The notes under the pieces were generated by a model that had not been told where the DNA came from, made no database searches, and saw only the letters and a program-made list of their open reading frames with translations. A stretch of DNA of 28,858 bases from a virus: the IMG/VR virus record IMGVR_UViG_3300021957_000214, positions 1 to 28,858 of that record, one strand, 5' to 3'. Shown here piece after piece: positions 1 through 5,980 of the stretch. The first letter of the stretch is position 1, and each line of letters begins with the position of its first letter. The position numbers and the translations under genes were made by a program.

Positions 1-1
1 A

Positions 2-46
2 ACAAAAACCGCCAAAGTTAAAAAAGACGGAACTTGGGGAGAATAA
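2..46 (+). CDS. 3' end of an upstream gene (partial)
   Basis: An open frame enters from the left edge and ends at TAA (44-46), one base before the lysozyme start. The visible tail reads TKTAKVKKDGTWGE. Endings with a 'VKKDGTW' motif are common in phage tail and tail-fibre proteins, so this may be the last gene of the tail module, but only 14 codons are visible and the product cannot be named. Confidence 0.4.
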   Translation, partial: TKTAKVKKDGTWGE

Positions 47-47
47 T

Positions 48-497
48 ATGAAAATATCACAAGAAGGAATAGCACTTATAAAAGTATTTGAAGGGTGCAA
101 ATTAGAATCTTATAAATGTGCCGCAAATGTTTGGACAATAGGTTACGGTCATACTAAGTCTGTAGAAGAAGGGCAAGAGATCACACAGGAAGAAGCAGAT
201 AGTATATTACTAGATGATTTAGAGATATATGAAGAAGCTGTTCTTAAAGCTGTAGAAGTACCACTGCATCAGCATCAATTTGATGCTTTAGTTTCATGGA
301 CTTTTAATCTTGGTGGTGCAAACTTAAACGCTTCAACGATGCTTAAAGTAATTAACAAAGGCGAATATGAAGATGTTCCTGCACAGATAAAGAGATGGAA
401 TAAAGCAGGTGGTAAGGTATTACAAGGTCTTATAAGACGTAGAGAAGCAGAAGCACTATTATTTGAAGGTAAAGATTGGGAAAATGGCACTAAGTAA
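48..497 (+). CDS. Phage endolysin, GH24 lysozyme (T4 lysozyme-like muramidase)
   Basis: Predicted to hydrolyse the beta-1,4 link between N-acetylmuramic acid and N-acetylglucosamine in host peptidoglycan and so cause lysis. The 149-residue length is typical of single-domain GH24 endolysins. The active-site pattern is visible as Glu15, then Cys24, then Thr30 (the E-8-D/C-5-T spacing of the family), inside FEGCKLESY and the hallmark TIGYGHT. A second family block lies around 'QFDALVSWTFNLG' and 'RRREAEALL'. There is no N-terminal signal or signal-arrest helix, so release should depend on a holin; no certain holin is seen in the window (the membrane protein at 22903 is a candidate). A strong GGGGAG ribosome site lies 6 bases before the ATG. 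The next gene overlaps its end. Confidence 0.95.
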   Translation: MKISQEGIALIKVFEGCKLESYKCAANVWTIGYGHTKSVEEGQEITQEEADSILLDDLEIYEEAVLKAVEVPLHQHQFDALVSWTFNLGGANLNASTMLKVINKGEYEDVPAQIKRWNKAGGKVLQGLIRRREAEALLFEGKDWENGTK

Positions 498-708
498 AAC
501 ACAAACAAAAAGACTAGGTGGAATATTAGCAATAATGTTTGGTGATGATATACCTAGTGAAAATCTAACTGCTTTGATTAGTGAAGGTTTTATAAAAGTA
601 GAAGGTCAAAAATATATTCTTACAGATAAAGGATTAGATGAAAAAAATCGTCTTTGTACTTTATGTGGTTTAAATATTAAATATAGTTCAGAAAATAAAA
701 CTAGTTAA
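484..708 (+). CDS. Small unknown protein, possible winged-helix-like fold
   Basis: A 74-residue protein starting at ATG 484, overlapping the end of the lysozyme gene by 14 bases in another frame. A TTG at 463 would add seven residues, but the ATG is the more likely start. The middle part (SENLTALISEGFIKVEG followed by QKYILTDKGL) resembles the recognition-helix-plus-wing pattern of small winged-helix proteins. The C-terminal part carries a CxxC pair (LCTLCG). No family was recognised with confidence. Its position downstream of the endolysin is compatible with a lysis-linked or late accessory role. The gene converges with, and slightly overlaps, the minus-strand gene at 701. Confidence 0.6.
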   Translation: MALSKTQTKRLGGILAIMFGDDIPSENLTALISEGFIKVEGQKYILTDKGLDEKNRLCTLCGLNIKYSSENKTS

Positions 709-883
709 TAAAAACTTTAGACTCTAGTTGCTTATATCCCCACATTTTTTTAAATGTAATTTCAGCTTCATCAAAAGGCATCTTTACCTCTTTGAACATT
801 TCTCTTTCAACGCTAACAGCATGATACCATCTATTAAAATTCACACTGTATGGTGCATCATCATCATAATTAAAATTATTCAT
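701..883 (-). CDS. Small unknown early protein (60 aa)
   Basis: Last gene of the minus-strand accessory series that begins at 2492. Its start overlaps the end of the 876-1022 gene (GTGAAAGATGAATAA contains its ATG), showing translational coupling. The protein is acidic at the N-terminus (MNNFNYDDDAPYS) and rich in aromatic residues, with no recognisable domain. It converges with the plus-strand gene ending at 708. Function unknown; probably a host-interaction or accessory protein. Confidence 0.6.
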   Translation of the reverse strand: MNNFNYDDDAPYSVNFNRWYHAVSVEREMFKEVKMPFDEAEITFKKMWGYKQLESKVFIN

Positions 884-1022
884 CTTTCACCCCTCTTTTA
901 AATTCTTCAATATCTTCTTTAGTTATAGTATCAATAATTAAATGTTTTTCCATCCATTCCTTATTAACACCATCTTTTTCTAATTTTTCTTTTAATAATT
1001 TCTCTAAGTCTTTAGTTTGCAT
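876..1022 (-). CDS. Very small charged protein (48 aa)
   Basis: A 48-codon frame starting MQTKDLEKLLKEK and ending EFKRGVKDE. It overlaps the upstream gene by 11 bases and the downstream gene by 8 bases, exactly the packing seen across this operon, which is the main evidence that it is real. It is almost wholly charged and helical in appearance. No family recognised. Confidence 0.55.
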   Translation of the reverse strand: MQTKDLEKLLKEKLEKDGVNKEWMEKHLIIDTITKEDIEEFKRGVKDE

Positions 1023-1257
1023 TTATAAACCATCCATCTATTTTATTTTTAATTTTTTTAAGGAACTCTTTTTCGGTTATATCTTGATGCTTGTCTATTT
1101 TGTTATAGGCTCTCAATAAATGTATTAAATCCATATCTAATATATCTATTAATTCACCTCTAGATTTTGAATGATATGGTTCAAGATTTTCTAAATCGTA
1201 TGGCAGTGCCTTACTTTCTATAATTGATTGTATTTCTAAAAGTTTTCTAATTTTCAT
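1012..1257 (-). CDS. Unknown small helical protein (81 aa)
   Basis: Minus-strand gene in the overlapping accessory operon; its ATG overlaps the end of the 1247-1408 gene. The sequence (MKIRKLLEIQSIIESKALP, later DLIHLLRAYNKIDKHQ and FLKKIKNKIDGWF) predicts an all-helical cytoplasmic protein without membrane segments. No recognised domain. The operon position suggests an early accessory function. Confidence 0.6.
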   Translation of the reverse strand: MKIRKLLEIQSIIESKALPYDLENLEPYHSKSRGELIDILDMDLIHLLRAYNKIDKHQDITEKEFLKKIKNKIDGWFINAN

Positions 1258-1408
1258 TTTTTTTATCCTTGTTTATATTTTTTTGCATTCCTACCCAATC
1301 TGAATCTTGTTCTTCTTTCACACTTGCTAAATAGAGCAAAATTTTAGATGTTTCTTTCCACTTTCTATCAAGAAAGTTATCTAATTTTTTAAAAAAGTTC
1401 TTAATCAT
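1247..1408 (-). CDS. Very small basic protein (53 aa)
   Basis: A 53-codon frame from ATG (1406-1408 on the complement) to TAG at 1247-1249. It begins MIKNFFKKLDNFLDRKWKE and ends NINKDKKNEN. Its ATG lies next to the stop of the upstream gene (1401-1403) and it overlaps the downstream start by 11 bases, so it fills what would otherwise be the only break in the operon. Function unknown. Confidence 0.55.
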   Translation of the reverse strand: MIKNFFKKLDNFLDRKWKETSKILLYLASVKEEQDSDWVGMQKNINKDKKNEN

Positions 1409-1625
1409 AAATAGCACCTTCTCTGTAATTATTTGCTTCTTGTTCTTGTATATAACTCATATAACCATCTAGGACACTCTCAGGAGTCTGTCCTAAGCTT
1501 GTGTTATATAAACCATGACATATTATGAGATTTATTAAATTAGCCTTAGACGTCTTATATTCCCACAAGTCTAATTCTCCTAACGTATCGTGTAAGTCTT
1601 GTATTTGTTCTTTAGTGCTAAACAT
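1401..1625 (-). CDS. Unknown small protein (74 aa)
   Basis: A 74-residue acidic protein beginning MFSTKEQIQDLHDTLGELD, helical in character, with two Cys/His-containing stretches but no metal-site pattern. It follows the 1628-1831 gene by two bases. No known family recognised; assigned to the accessory operon by position only. Confidence 0.6.
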   Translation of the reverse strand: MFSTKEQIQDLHDTLGELDLWEYKTSKANLINLIICHGLYNTSLGQTPESVLDGYMSYIQEQEANNYREGAIYD

Positions 1626-1627
1626 AT

Positions 1628-1831
1628 TTACCCCTTTGTTTGTTTCTTAGCGACTCTATATTCATCACTAGAAATTATTTTTGTTTGAAAGCCTTGTTGC
1701 TTGAACTTCATGCTCTGATCGTCAATCATTCCATATTGATTAGAACGCATTCTTTGAAACCAACCTGTATCAGTTGGCTTCTTTATGTATAGATGAAATG
1801 TTTTCATGTTTTTGTTTCCTACAATTTTCAT
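1628..1831 (-). CDS. Unknown small basic protein (59-67 aa)
   Basis: The longest frame starts at an ATG overlapping the TGA of the upstream gene (ATGA overlap at 1828-1831). An alternative start at Met9 (1807) is preceded by a better ribosome site (AGGAAACAAAAAC before ATG) and would give a 59-residue protein beginning MKTFHLYIKKPTDTGWFQ. The second start is attractive, and upstream coupling allows either. The protein is basic with a K/Q-rich C-terminus (YRVAKKQTKG). No family recognised. Confidence 0.6.
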   Translation of the reverse strand: MKIVGNKNMKTFHLYIKKPTDTGWFQRMRSNQYGMIDDQSMKFKQQGFQTKIISSDEYRVAKKQTKG

Positions 1832-2178
1832 AATGGTCTGAACTCCATAAAAGGTTCTTCTGAGTATCCTTCTTCTAAAAACTTAAGATTTTTAATATTT
1901 GATATGCTTATAGGACAAGATAGTGTATCTCCATCTTCATTATGACTAGCAACTAAACATCTACCTGCAAAAGAGTTACCACCCCAAGAGAACCATCTAT
2001 TTTGATTATTTAAACGACCCTCATCATCTATAATTATGTCTACACCTTCTCCAAGGCTAATAATATCCATAACTCTACATTGTAGAACTTCGTATATAGA
2101 TTGAAGGCTACCATCTATATCAACTCTGCTGATACTTTGGTCGTATGGGTCTATTAATATTAAGTCTAATTTTTTCAT
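1828..2178 (-). CDS. DUF3846-like phage protein
   Basis: A 116-residue protein whose N-terminal half looks like the DUF3846 family found in phages and plasmids: LILIDPYDQSISRVDIDG, then 'SIYEVLQCRVMDIISLG', then an acidic strand 'VDIIIDDEGRLN' and an aromatic NRWFSW segment followed by 'SFAGRCLVA'. The family's function is unknown; it is common in accessory regions of mobile elements. It lies 29 bases downstream of the ArdC-like gene and overlaps the next gene by 4 bases. The family call rests on remembered motif resemblance only. Confidence 0.6.
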   Translation of the reverse strand: MKKLDLILIDPYDQSISRVDIDGSLQSIYEVLQCRVMDIISLGEGVDIIIDDEGRLNNQNRWFSWGGNSFAGRCLVASHNEDGDTLSCPISISNIKNLKFLEEGYSEEPFMEFRPL

Positions 2179-2207
2179 TTTATTTCCTTATATAAAAAAG
2201 GCATCAA

Positions 2208-2492
2208 TTAAGATGCCTTGTTAGTTTCTATTCTAGATAACACTTGTTTAGCATCAAATACTGTGAAGTATTTTTTAATTATTACTTCTTTACCAGTTTC
2301 TTTGTCTTCACGTTTTTTTATGAAGAATAAAGTTGCCGCTTTTTTCAAGCCTTTTAAAGATTTTCCGCTGATACCGTCAATTTTTAATGCTTGTTTGAAA
2401 GTTAAGAATGAATCGTTCTCGTCGTATCCTAAAGACATTAGAGTGTCTATGTTCTGACCAGTGTATTCGTTTTTAGTTAAGTAGTTTATCAT
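2208..2492 (-). CDS. Lone ArdC N-terminal-like ssDNA-binding domain protein
   Basis: A 94-residue protein matching the core of the ArdC N-terminal domain (PF08401 type, an ssDNA-binding domain of plasmid antirestriction proteins). It has 'FLTFKQALKIDG', then a K/G-rich turn 'GKSLKGLKKAATLFFIKK', an acidic linker with KETGKE, and the signature KKYFTVFDAKQV, close to the family's 'YYTVFNVEQ'. The C-terminal metalloprotease-like domain of full ArdC is absent. It is the first gene after a promoter at 2538-2580 and has a good ribosome site (AAGGAA). A role in protecting DNA or handling ssDNA at entry fits the family and the early position, but is inferred. Confidence 0.65.
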   Translation of the reverse strand: MINYLTKNEYTGQNIDTLMSLGYDENDSFLTFKQALKIDGISGKSLKGLKKAATLFFIKKREDKETGKEVIIKKYFTVFDAKQVLSRIETNKAS

Positions 2493-2500
2493 TTTTATTT

Positions 2501-2531
2501 CCTTGCTAATTAAAGCGTTTTATCAATTTAT
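2501..2531. repeat. 31-bp direct repeat, copy 1 (mRNA leader)
   Basis: The 31 bases from 2501 to 2531 recur without mismatch at 13774-13804. In both places they form the untranslated leader and ribosome-binding region between a box-type promoter and a gene beginning with ATGATAAA/ATGATAAAC. A diverged version lies at 19534-19564. Confidence 0.85.
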
Positions 2532-2537
2532 GAAATA

Positions 2538-2580
2538 AGTATCGCTGTTTCTAAAGCAAATGTAAACCCTTTTTGGAATA
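2538..2580 (-). promoter_or_regulatory. Early promoter with upstream TATTCCAAAAAGGG box
   Basis: On the complement: -35 TTTACA (2561-2566), a 17-base spacer, and -10 GATACT (2538-2543). The box TATTCCAAAAAGGGTTT (2564-2580) lies against and just upstream of the -35. The same arrangement recurs at 11886, 13811 and 19574. It drives the 2492-to-701 accessory genes. No conserved box would be expected there unless a factor binds it. Confidence 0.75.
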
Positions 2581-2594
2581 ATATTTAAATTAAT

Positions 2595-2939
2595 TTAAAA
2601 AGGTAAATCATCTTCTCGTTCTTCATCTATATAATTAGGGTTTCCTTCATATAATTGTTCAGCATATTCTTGACCCGCTGTTTTTCTAAATCCATATTTT
2701 TCAAAGAACTTAAATTCATCACCATATTTAGTATGTAGTTGTGCATGATGAAATTGACATAAAGGTATGCATTCTGAATCATGGCATTTTAGACCCCAAC
2801 CCCTAAAGCCGCTTTTAGGTTTTAATAAATGATGTGCTTGAACATTTCCATTGCAAGATAAAAACCCTGACCGACTTATAAAGCAAGGCAGGGTTCTAAT
2901 CCACATAAGATGTTTTACATCTTTTATTCTTTTAGACAA
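2595..2939 (-). CDS. HNH-type nuclease (DUF968/Ref-like) with SSB-like acidic C-terminal tip
   Basis: A 114-residue putative nuclease. It shows a His-pair motif VQAHHLL (His36-His37), a Cys-rich stretch KCHDSECIPLC, and CQFHHAQLH with His64, His65 and His69, followed by 'FFEKYG'. This is the layout of compact HNH proteins of the DUF968/P1 Ref kind, which nick or cut DNA at recombination intermediates. The C-terminus, DEEREDDLPF, resembles the acidic tip of bacterial SSB (DDDIPF type) that docks replication and repair partners. It sits three bases after the putative ssDNA-binding protein and closes the recombination operon. Nuclease activity is inferred. Confidence 0.7.
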   Translation of the reverse strand: MSKRIKDVKHLMWIRTLPCFISRSGFLSCNGNVQAHHLLKPKSGFRGWGLKCHDSECIPLCQFHHAQLHTKYGDEFKFFEKYGFRKTAGQEYAEQLYEGNPNYIDEEREDDLPF

Positions 2940-2941
2940 TT

Positions 2942-3364
2942 TTAGAAAGGAGCAGACTCGTCAACATAAACATTCTTTTCTTCATCTTTTGGAAAAGGTT
3001 TGTCATTATAATTACCTTGTTGATTGTAACCGCCTTCTTCTTTGGGTGTTAATCTAACACCTGTCCATTCTGTGCCACTGTCATTACTATTACGCCACCC
3101 ACCGAATTTATATTTAATGTTGTTGAATGTAACAGCACCTCCAATATCAGGACTCGTTTCTTTTCTTTTATCTTCAGGTGCATTTAAGTTTAGCAAACCT
3201 GCACTGAAAACAAGTTCATATTTTTTTGTTCCGTCATTATGAGTATATTCAAGAATAGAAGCATATCGTTCTTCGCCTTCTATTTTAATTTTACCTTTTC
3301 TAATAACTTTGCAATTTGTTTCATGCCACAAACTACCCTGTCCTTCTTTCATTTCATATTCCAT
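2942..3364 (-). CDS. Putative phage ssDNA-binding protein (DUF736-like, OB-fold-like)
   Basis: A 140-residue protein with two similar beta-rich segments. One is around EGQGSLWHETN and 'GKIKIEGEERYASI'. The other is around 'PDIGGAVTFNNIKYKFGGW' and 'EWTGVRLTPKEE', which is the pattern of DUF736-type phage proteins. The tail is low-complexity (GGYNQQGNYNDKPF) and ends YVDESAPF, acidic and with a terminal Pro-Phe like SSB C-terminal tips. SSB-like architecture (beta domain, flexible linker, acidic Pro-Phe tip) and its place between a recombinase pair and an HNH nuclease support an ssDNA-binding role. AAGGAG lies before the ATG. No homology search could be done. Confidence 0.6.
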   Translation of the reverse strand: MEYEMKEGQGSLWHETNCKVIRKGKIKIEGEERYASILEYTHNDGTKKYELVFSAGLLNLNAPEDKRKETSPDIGGAVTFNNIKYKFGGWRNSNDSGTEWTGVRLTPKEEGGYNQQGNYNDKPFPKDEEKNVYVDESAPF

Positions 3365-3635
3365 TCTTTTCTCCTTTTAAAATTAATTTATATTCATAGC
3401 CTTTGCTATTAAACATTCTTTTTTTTATTACCACTTCTCCAGTAGGTTCTAAATTGTATTTCTCTCTTTGAGGTTCTTTTCTTAAATCTCTTATGGCGGC
3501 ACTTATAGAAGGTTCGCCATAAAAAATTCCTATCTTAGCTTTTATTTTTTGCTGTATAGTCCAAAAAGTCCACCACTTACCATCTTTCATACAAAGATAT
3601 ACACAGTCATCTAGTGTAAGCTTATGCTTTTTCAT
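3354..3635 (-). CDS. Winged-helix-like DNA-binding protein
   Basis: A 93-residue basic protein with a helix-turn-helix-like region (TFWTIQQKIKAKIGIFYG, then EPSISAAIRDLRKEP) and a beta wing (EVVIKKRMFNSKGYEYKLIL). This resembles small phage wHTH proteins that sit with replication or recombination genes. It overlaps the annealing-protein gene upstream (14 bases) and the ssDNA-binding candidate downstream (11 bases). The DNA target is unknown. Confidence 0.6.
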   Translation of the reverse strand: MKKHKLTLDDCVYLCMKDGKWWTFWTIQQKIKAKIGIFYGEPSISAAIRDLRKEPQREKYNLEPTGEVVIKKRMFNSKGYEYKLILKGEKNGI

Positions 3636-4263
3636 AAAGCTTTATAAGTTTTTCATATGCTGTAGCTTCAGGACTTTCAAGGTTTGTATTTTCAAAAGCT
3701 TTTTTTATCTCTTTGCTATTTACTCTATACAACTCATGATTATCAGGGTCAGCAGGGTCACTTAACTGTTGTCTACATTTATCTAAAAATGTTTTTTCGT
3801 TCTTGCTGTGGCCTATCTTGTGACCATCTTTATTTAAGAATATATAACCTTTAGATAAGTCAGGTGCAGATGCTTTACTATTTATAGCATTATCTACTTC
3901 AAATGCTGAAGCGTATTCACCTCCACCTAATCCACAGTTAGCTAATGCTCTACCTATAGCAGAGGTTGTACAGTTTTCTAAAGCACTTGTTTTATTCACA
4001 GGACCTTGATTTCTAAATTCTTCTGCAAAATCATTTCCTATGTCTCTCCATGCACCATCTTGATAAATAGAAACAGTTGCTTTTACTACAACTCTTTCTA
4101 AGTCATTAACAATGATTTCAGTTGTTATATTAGCATTTGTTTCAAAAGTGTTTCTAAACGCCTGTAGACGCGTGTCAACAGTAGTATAGTATTTACCTCG
4201 TATATTCACCTTATCTTCATTAGGCAAGTTTGCTATTTTATTTATTACTTCATTTAATTTCAT
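3622..4263 (-). CDS. Single-strand annealing protein, Rad52/Erf/DdrA-like
   Basis: Predicted to anneal complementary single strands during phage recombination. The 213-residue protein has the family core: 'YYTTVDTRLQAFRNTF' (residues 25-40), ITTEIIV, a strand-rich section 'RVVVKATVSIYQDGAW', and the diagnostic NKTSALENCTTSAIGRAL (residues 90-107), followed by GEYASAFEVDNAI. The C-terminal third is a variable charged region. It lies one base after the exonuclease gene, the classic exonuclease-plus-annealing pair (as in lambda Red and similar systems). A GGAG ribosome site precedes the ATG. The exact branch (Sak, Erf or DdrA) cannot be decided by eye. Confidence 0.8.
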   Translation of the reverse strand: MKLNEVINKIANLPNEDKVNIRGKYYTTVDTRLQAFRNTFETNANITTEIIVNDLERVVVKATVSIYQDGAWRDIGNDFAEEFRNQGPVNKTSALENCTTSAIGRALANCGLGGGEYASAFEVDNAINSKASAPDLSKGYIFLNKDGHKIGHSKNEKTFLDKCRQQLSDPADPDNHELYRVNSKEIKKAFENTNLESPEATAYEKLIKLYEKA

Positions 4264-4264
4264 A

Positions 4265-5032
4265 TCATCTCCATATAGTTTTAGCTAATTTAATTTCATC
4301 TTCTCCCCACAACCATGAGTCATAGTTAGGATAAAATAAACTTGCTATTTGGTTTTTATCATTTGAATAAGAAAGCAGGTTCATGATAGCCATCGCCACG
4401 CTTCTTACAGTTTTAATATGCTCGTCAATATTCTCAACTTGCATACTTATCATCTCTGCTTTTTTAGTAGTTACGTATACATAATCAACCATAGCATCAC
4501 AATTTTCAGCTTTGGCGTATATAGACAACTGCCTATTAACAGTATCAGGAATAGCACTAGGCAACCGACTAACAGTCTTTATGTCTCTTACTAATCCTTC
4601 ATATTGCAAATCTATATATCCCAAAATATCAACAGGGATATCATCTATCTGCAATCTTATTTCCTTTTGATAGGAAACTGGTTTACCCATTTCTTGATAA
4701 TACGGTATCGCAGTATCAAGATATCTAGGTATTAAATCTCTTTCTTTAGCTAACTTGAATGTATTCACTTCATGTTCTTTAGCTGTATATTCATATAAAC
4801 CATCAAATCTAGCTATGGCATTTTTTATTATTTTTTTATTGTTTTTTTTAGTGGTTAATGCTTCACCTATACCTTCATCAACAACAGTTCCTCTCCACAT
4901 AGCAGGGTTACTAGCACTTCTATGCTTGTATAAATATCTCATAATAAACATACAAGGGTCTTGTATGTAAGTGTTTATAGATGATGCTGATAGATGCTCT
5001 ATATCGTGTGTTACAAACGGATTATTGCTCAT
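4265..5032 (-). CDS. PD-(D/E)XK exonuclease, Cas4/RecB-like
   Basis: A 255-residue nuclease likely to resect double-strand ends for the adjacent annealing protein. The N-terminus HLSASSINTYIQDPC is the usual RecB/Cas4 entry motif. RGTVVDEG (47-54) occupies the motif-I position, with Asp52 where a His is common. ILGYIDL supplies the catalytic Asp141. VRDIKT gives Asp150 and Lys152 of the (D/E)XK motif. NRQLSIYA (Gln168, Tyr172) is the QxxxY motif. The C-terminus ends in a Trp-rich stretch and lacks the cysteine cluster that makes Cas4 an iron-sulfur protein. It is the first gene of the minus-strand recombination operon, divergent from the regulator at 5115. Confidence 0.85.
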   Translation of the reverse strand: MSNNPFVTHDIEHLSASSINTYIQDPCMFIMRYLYKHRSASNPAMWRGTVVDEGIGEALTTKKNNKKIIKNAIARFDGLYEYTAKEHEVNTFKLAKERDLIPRYLDTAIPYYQEMGKPVSYQKEIRLQIDDIPVDILGYIDLQYEGLVRDIKTVSRLPSAIPDTVNRQLSIYAKAENCDAMVDYVYVTTKKAEMISMQVENIDEHIKTVRSVAMAIMNLLSYSNDKNQIASLFYPNYDSWLWGEDEIKLAKTIWR

Positions 5033-5042
5033 TTTATTTCCT

Positions 5043-5054
5043 CCCCTTCTGGGG
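5043..5054 (-). other. Small hairpin next to the ribosome site of the recombination operon
   Basis: On the complement, CCCC-AGAA-GGGG forms a four-base-pair stem with a tetraloop, and the run continues directly into the Shine-Dalgarno sequence (GGGGAGGAAA before the ATG at 5032). Part of the purine-rich ribosome site is therefore paired if the hairpin forms, which could tune translation of the exonuclease gene. Confidence 0.35.
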
Positions 5055-5075
5055 TGTTCATGTTATTATTTATCA

Positions 5076-5111
5076 AGTATAATTCATATTTGGAATATTT
5101 TAAACTATTAT
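5076..5111. promoter_or_regulatory. Overlapping divergent promoters with a central TTTGGAATA operator
   Basis: Plus strand: -35 TTCATA (5083-5088), 17-base spacer, -10 TATTAT (5106-5111), firing toward the regulator at 5115. Minus strand: -35 TTTAAA (5099-5104), 17-base spacer, -10 TATACT (5076-5081), firing toward the exonuclease gene. The conserved box TTTGGAATA (5089-5097) sits in the spacer of both, where a bound protein would block both. The plus -10 ends only three bases before the ATG, so that transcript would be essentially leaderless, or its true -10 differs. Confidence 0.6.
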
Positions 5112-5114
5112 TTT

Positions 5115-5345
5115 ATGAAATTAAAACAATACTTACTAAACAACAAGCACACTCAAAGTTCTTTTATTGATGAAATAGAAATGGCTAAAGGAATAAAAGT
5201 ACCACAAGGCACATTAGCTAAGTGGATATTAGGAGCGAGAATACCGAGAAAAGAAGAGATGCTTATAATATATGATGTAACAGAAGGAAAAGTTCAACCT
5301 AATGATTTTTATGGTGTAACGCCACCTATATGGAGTAAAGAATAA
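5115..5345 (+). CDS. Cro/CI-type helix-turn-helix regulator
   Basis: A 76-residue DNA-binding protein, the size of lambda Cro-class repressors. The helix-turn-helix spans roughly residues 14-48, with QSSFIDEI as the first helix and VPQGTLAKWILGARIPRKEE as the recognition helix and turn, followed by a Cro-like end (QPNDFYGV). The start is placed at ATG 5115 because the homologous-looking part begins there; the open frame continues upstream through the promoter. No Shine-Dalgarno is visible. It divides two divergent operons and overlaps the ParB-like gene by one base (TAATG), so it is the likely regulator of both. It may act at the TTTGGAATA/TATTCCAAA boxes found elsewhere in the window; this is inference. 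Confidence 0.75.
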   Translation: MKLKQYLLNNKHTQSSFIDEIEMAKGIKVPQGTLAKWILGARIPRKEEMLIIYDVTEGKVQPNDFYGVTPPIWSKE

Positions 5346-5980
5346 TGCAGTATCAAGTTGATTTATTAAATGTCAAAGATTTAAAAGAATATGAAAACAA
5401 CCCTCGTATCAATAAAAAATCTATAGAAAAAGTAGCAGATAGCATCAGGTCTTATGGTTGGAAAGTCCCTATAGTTGTAGATGAAGATATGGTTATTTTA
5501 GCAGGGCATACTAGATTAAGTGCGGCGAAGTTGCTGAATATAAATGAAGTTCCAGTTCATATAGCTAAAGATTTAAGTGAAGAACAAAAAACTGCTTTCA
5601 GAATTATGGATAATAAATCACAAGATTATTCTGAATGGGATAATAAACTTTTAGGACTTGAGTTTGAAAAGTTATCTACTAGTAATTTTGAATTAGATAT
5701 GACTGGATTTAATTTAGAAGAAATTAATAAAATTACAGATGGTGTTTTTTTAGAGTTTGATTCACCCGATTTAGAGATGTCTGAAAATGACTGGCAAGTT
5801 GACGACGTTCATATACCTGAAACTAACGTAAAACAATTTATGTTATTATTCAACATGAACGATATTGAAGAAATAAAAAAAATGGTAGAAGTGCTTCGTG
5901 ATATATATAAAATTGAAAGTCCATCAGATATTATTTTTGAAGCAGTAAAAAATGAATACAAAAAAAATACCAATTTATAA
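5345..5980 (+). CDS. ParB/Srx-like domain protein heading the DNA-modification operon
   Basis: The N-terminal 100 residues form a ParB N-terminal-like domain: NNPR (18-21), KVADSIRSYGWKVPIVVD, and the signature GHTRLSAAKLL (54-64, equivalent to the G-x-R-x-x-A nucleotide-binding motif of ParB), then EEQKTAFRIMDNKS. In phages this domain is often fused to, or encoded with, DNA base-modifying enzymes. The C-terminal half is acidic and unfamiliar, and no methyltransferase domain is attached. It starts at the TAATG overlap with the regulator and overlaps the dioxygenase gene by 29 bases. A DNA-scanning or NTP-dependent guiding role for the modification enzymes is plausible; plasmid-style partition is less likely in this context. 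Confidence 0.75.
   Translation: MQYQVDLLNVKDLKEYENNPRINKKSIEKVADSIRSYGWKVPIVVDEDMVILAGHTRLSAAKLLNINEVPVHIAKDLSEEQKTAFRIMDNKSQDYSEWDNKLLGLEFEKLSTSNFELDMTGFNLEEINKITDGVFLEFDSPDLEMSENDWQVDDVHIPETNVKQFMLLFNMNDIEEIKKMVEVLRDIYKIESPSDIIFEAVKNEYKKNTNL

Noticed and set aside
4971-5114. 48-residue N-terminal extension of the Cro-like regulator
   Set aside because: It would run through the divergent promoters and the start of the exonuclease gene and reads as non-protein-like sequence; the HTH protein is complete from 5115.
5345-5980. Plasmid-type partition ParB
   Set aside because: No ParA gene, no parS-like repeats, and no central DNA-binding domain; the context is DNA modification.
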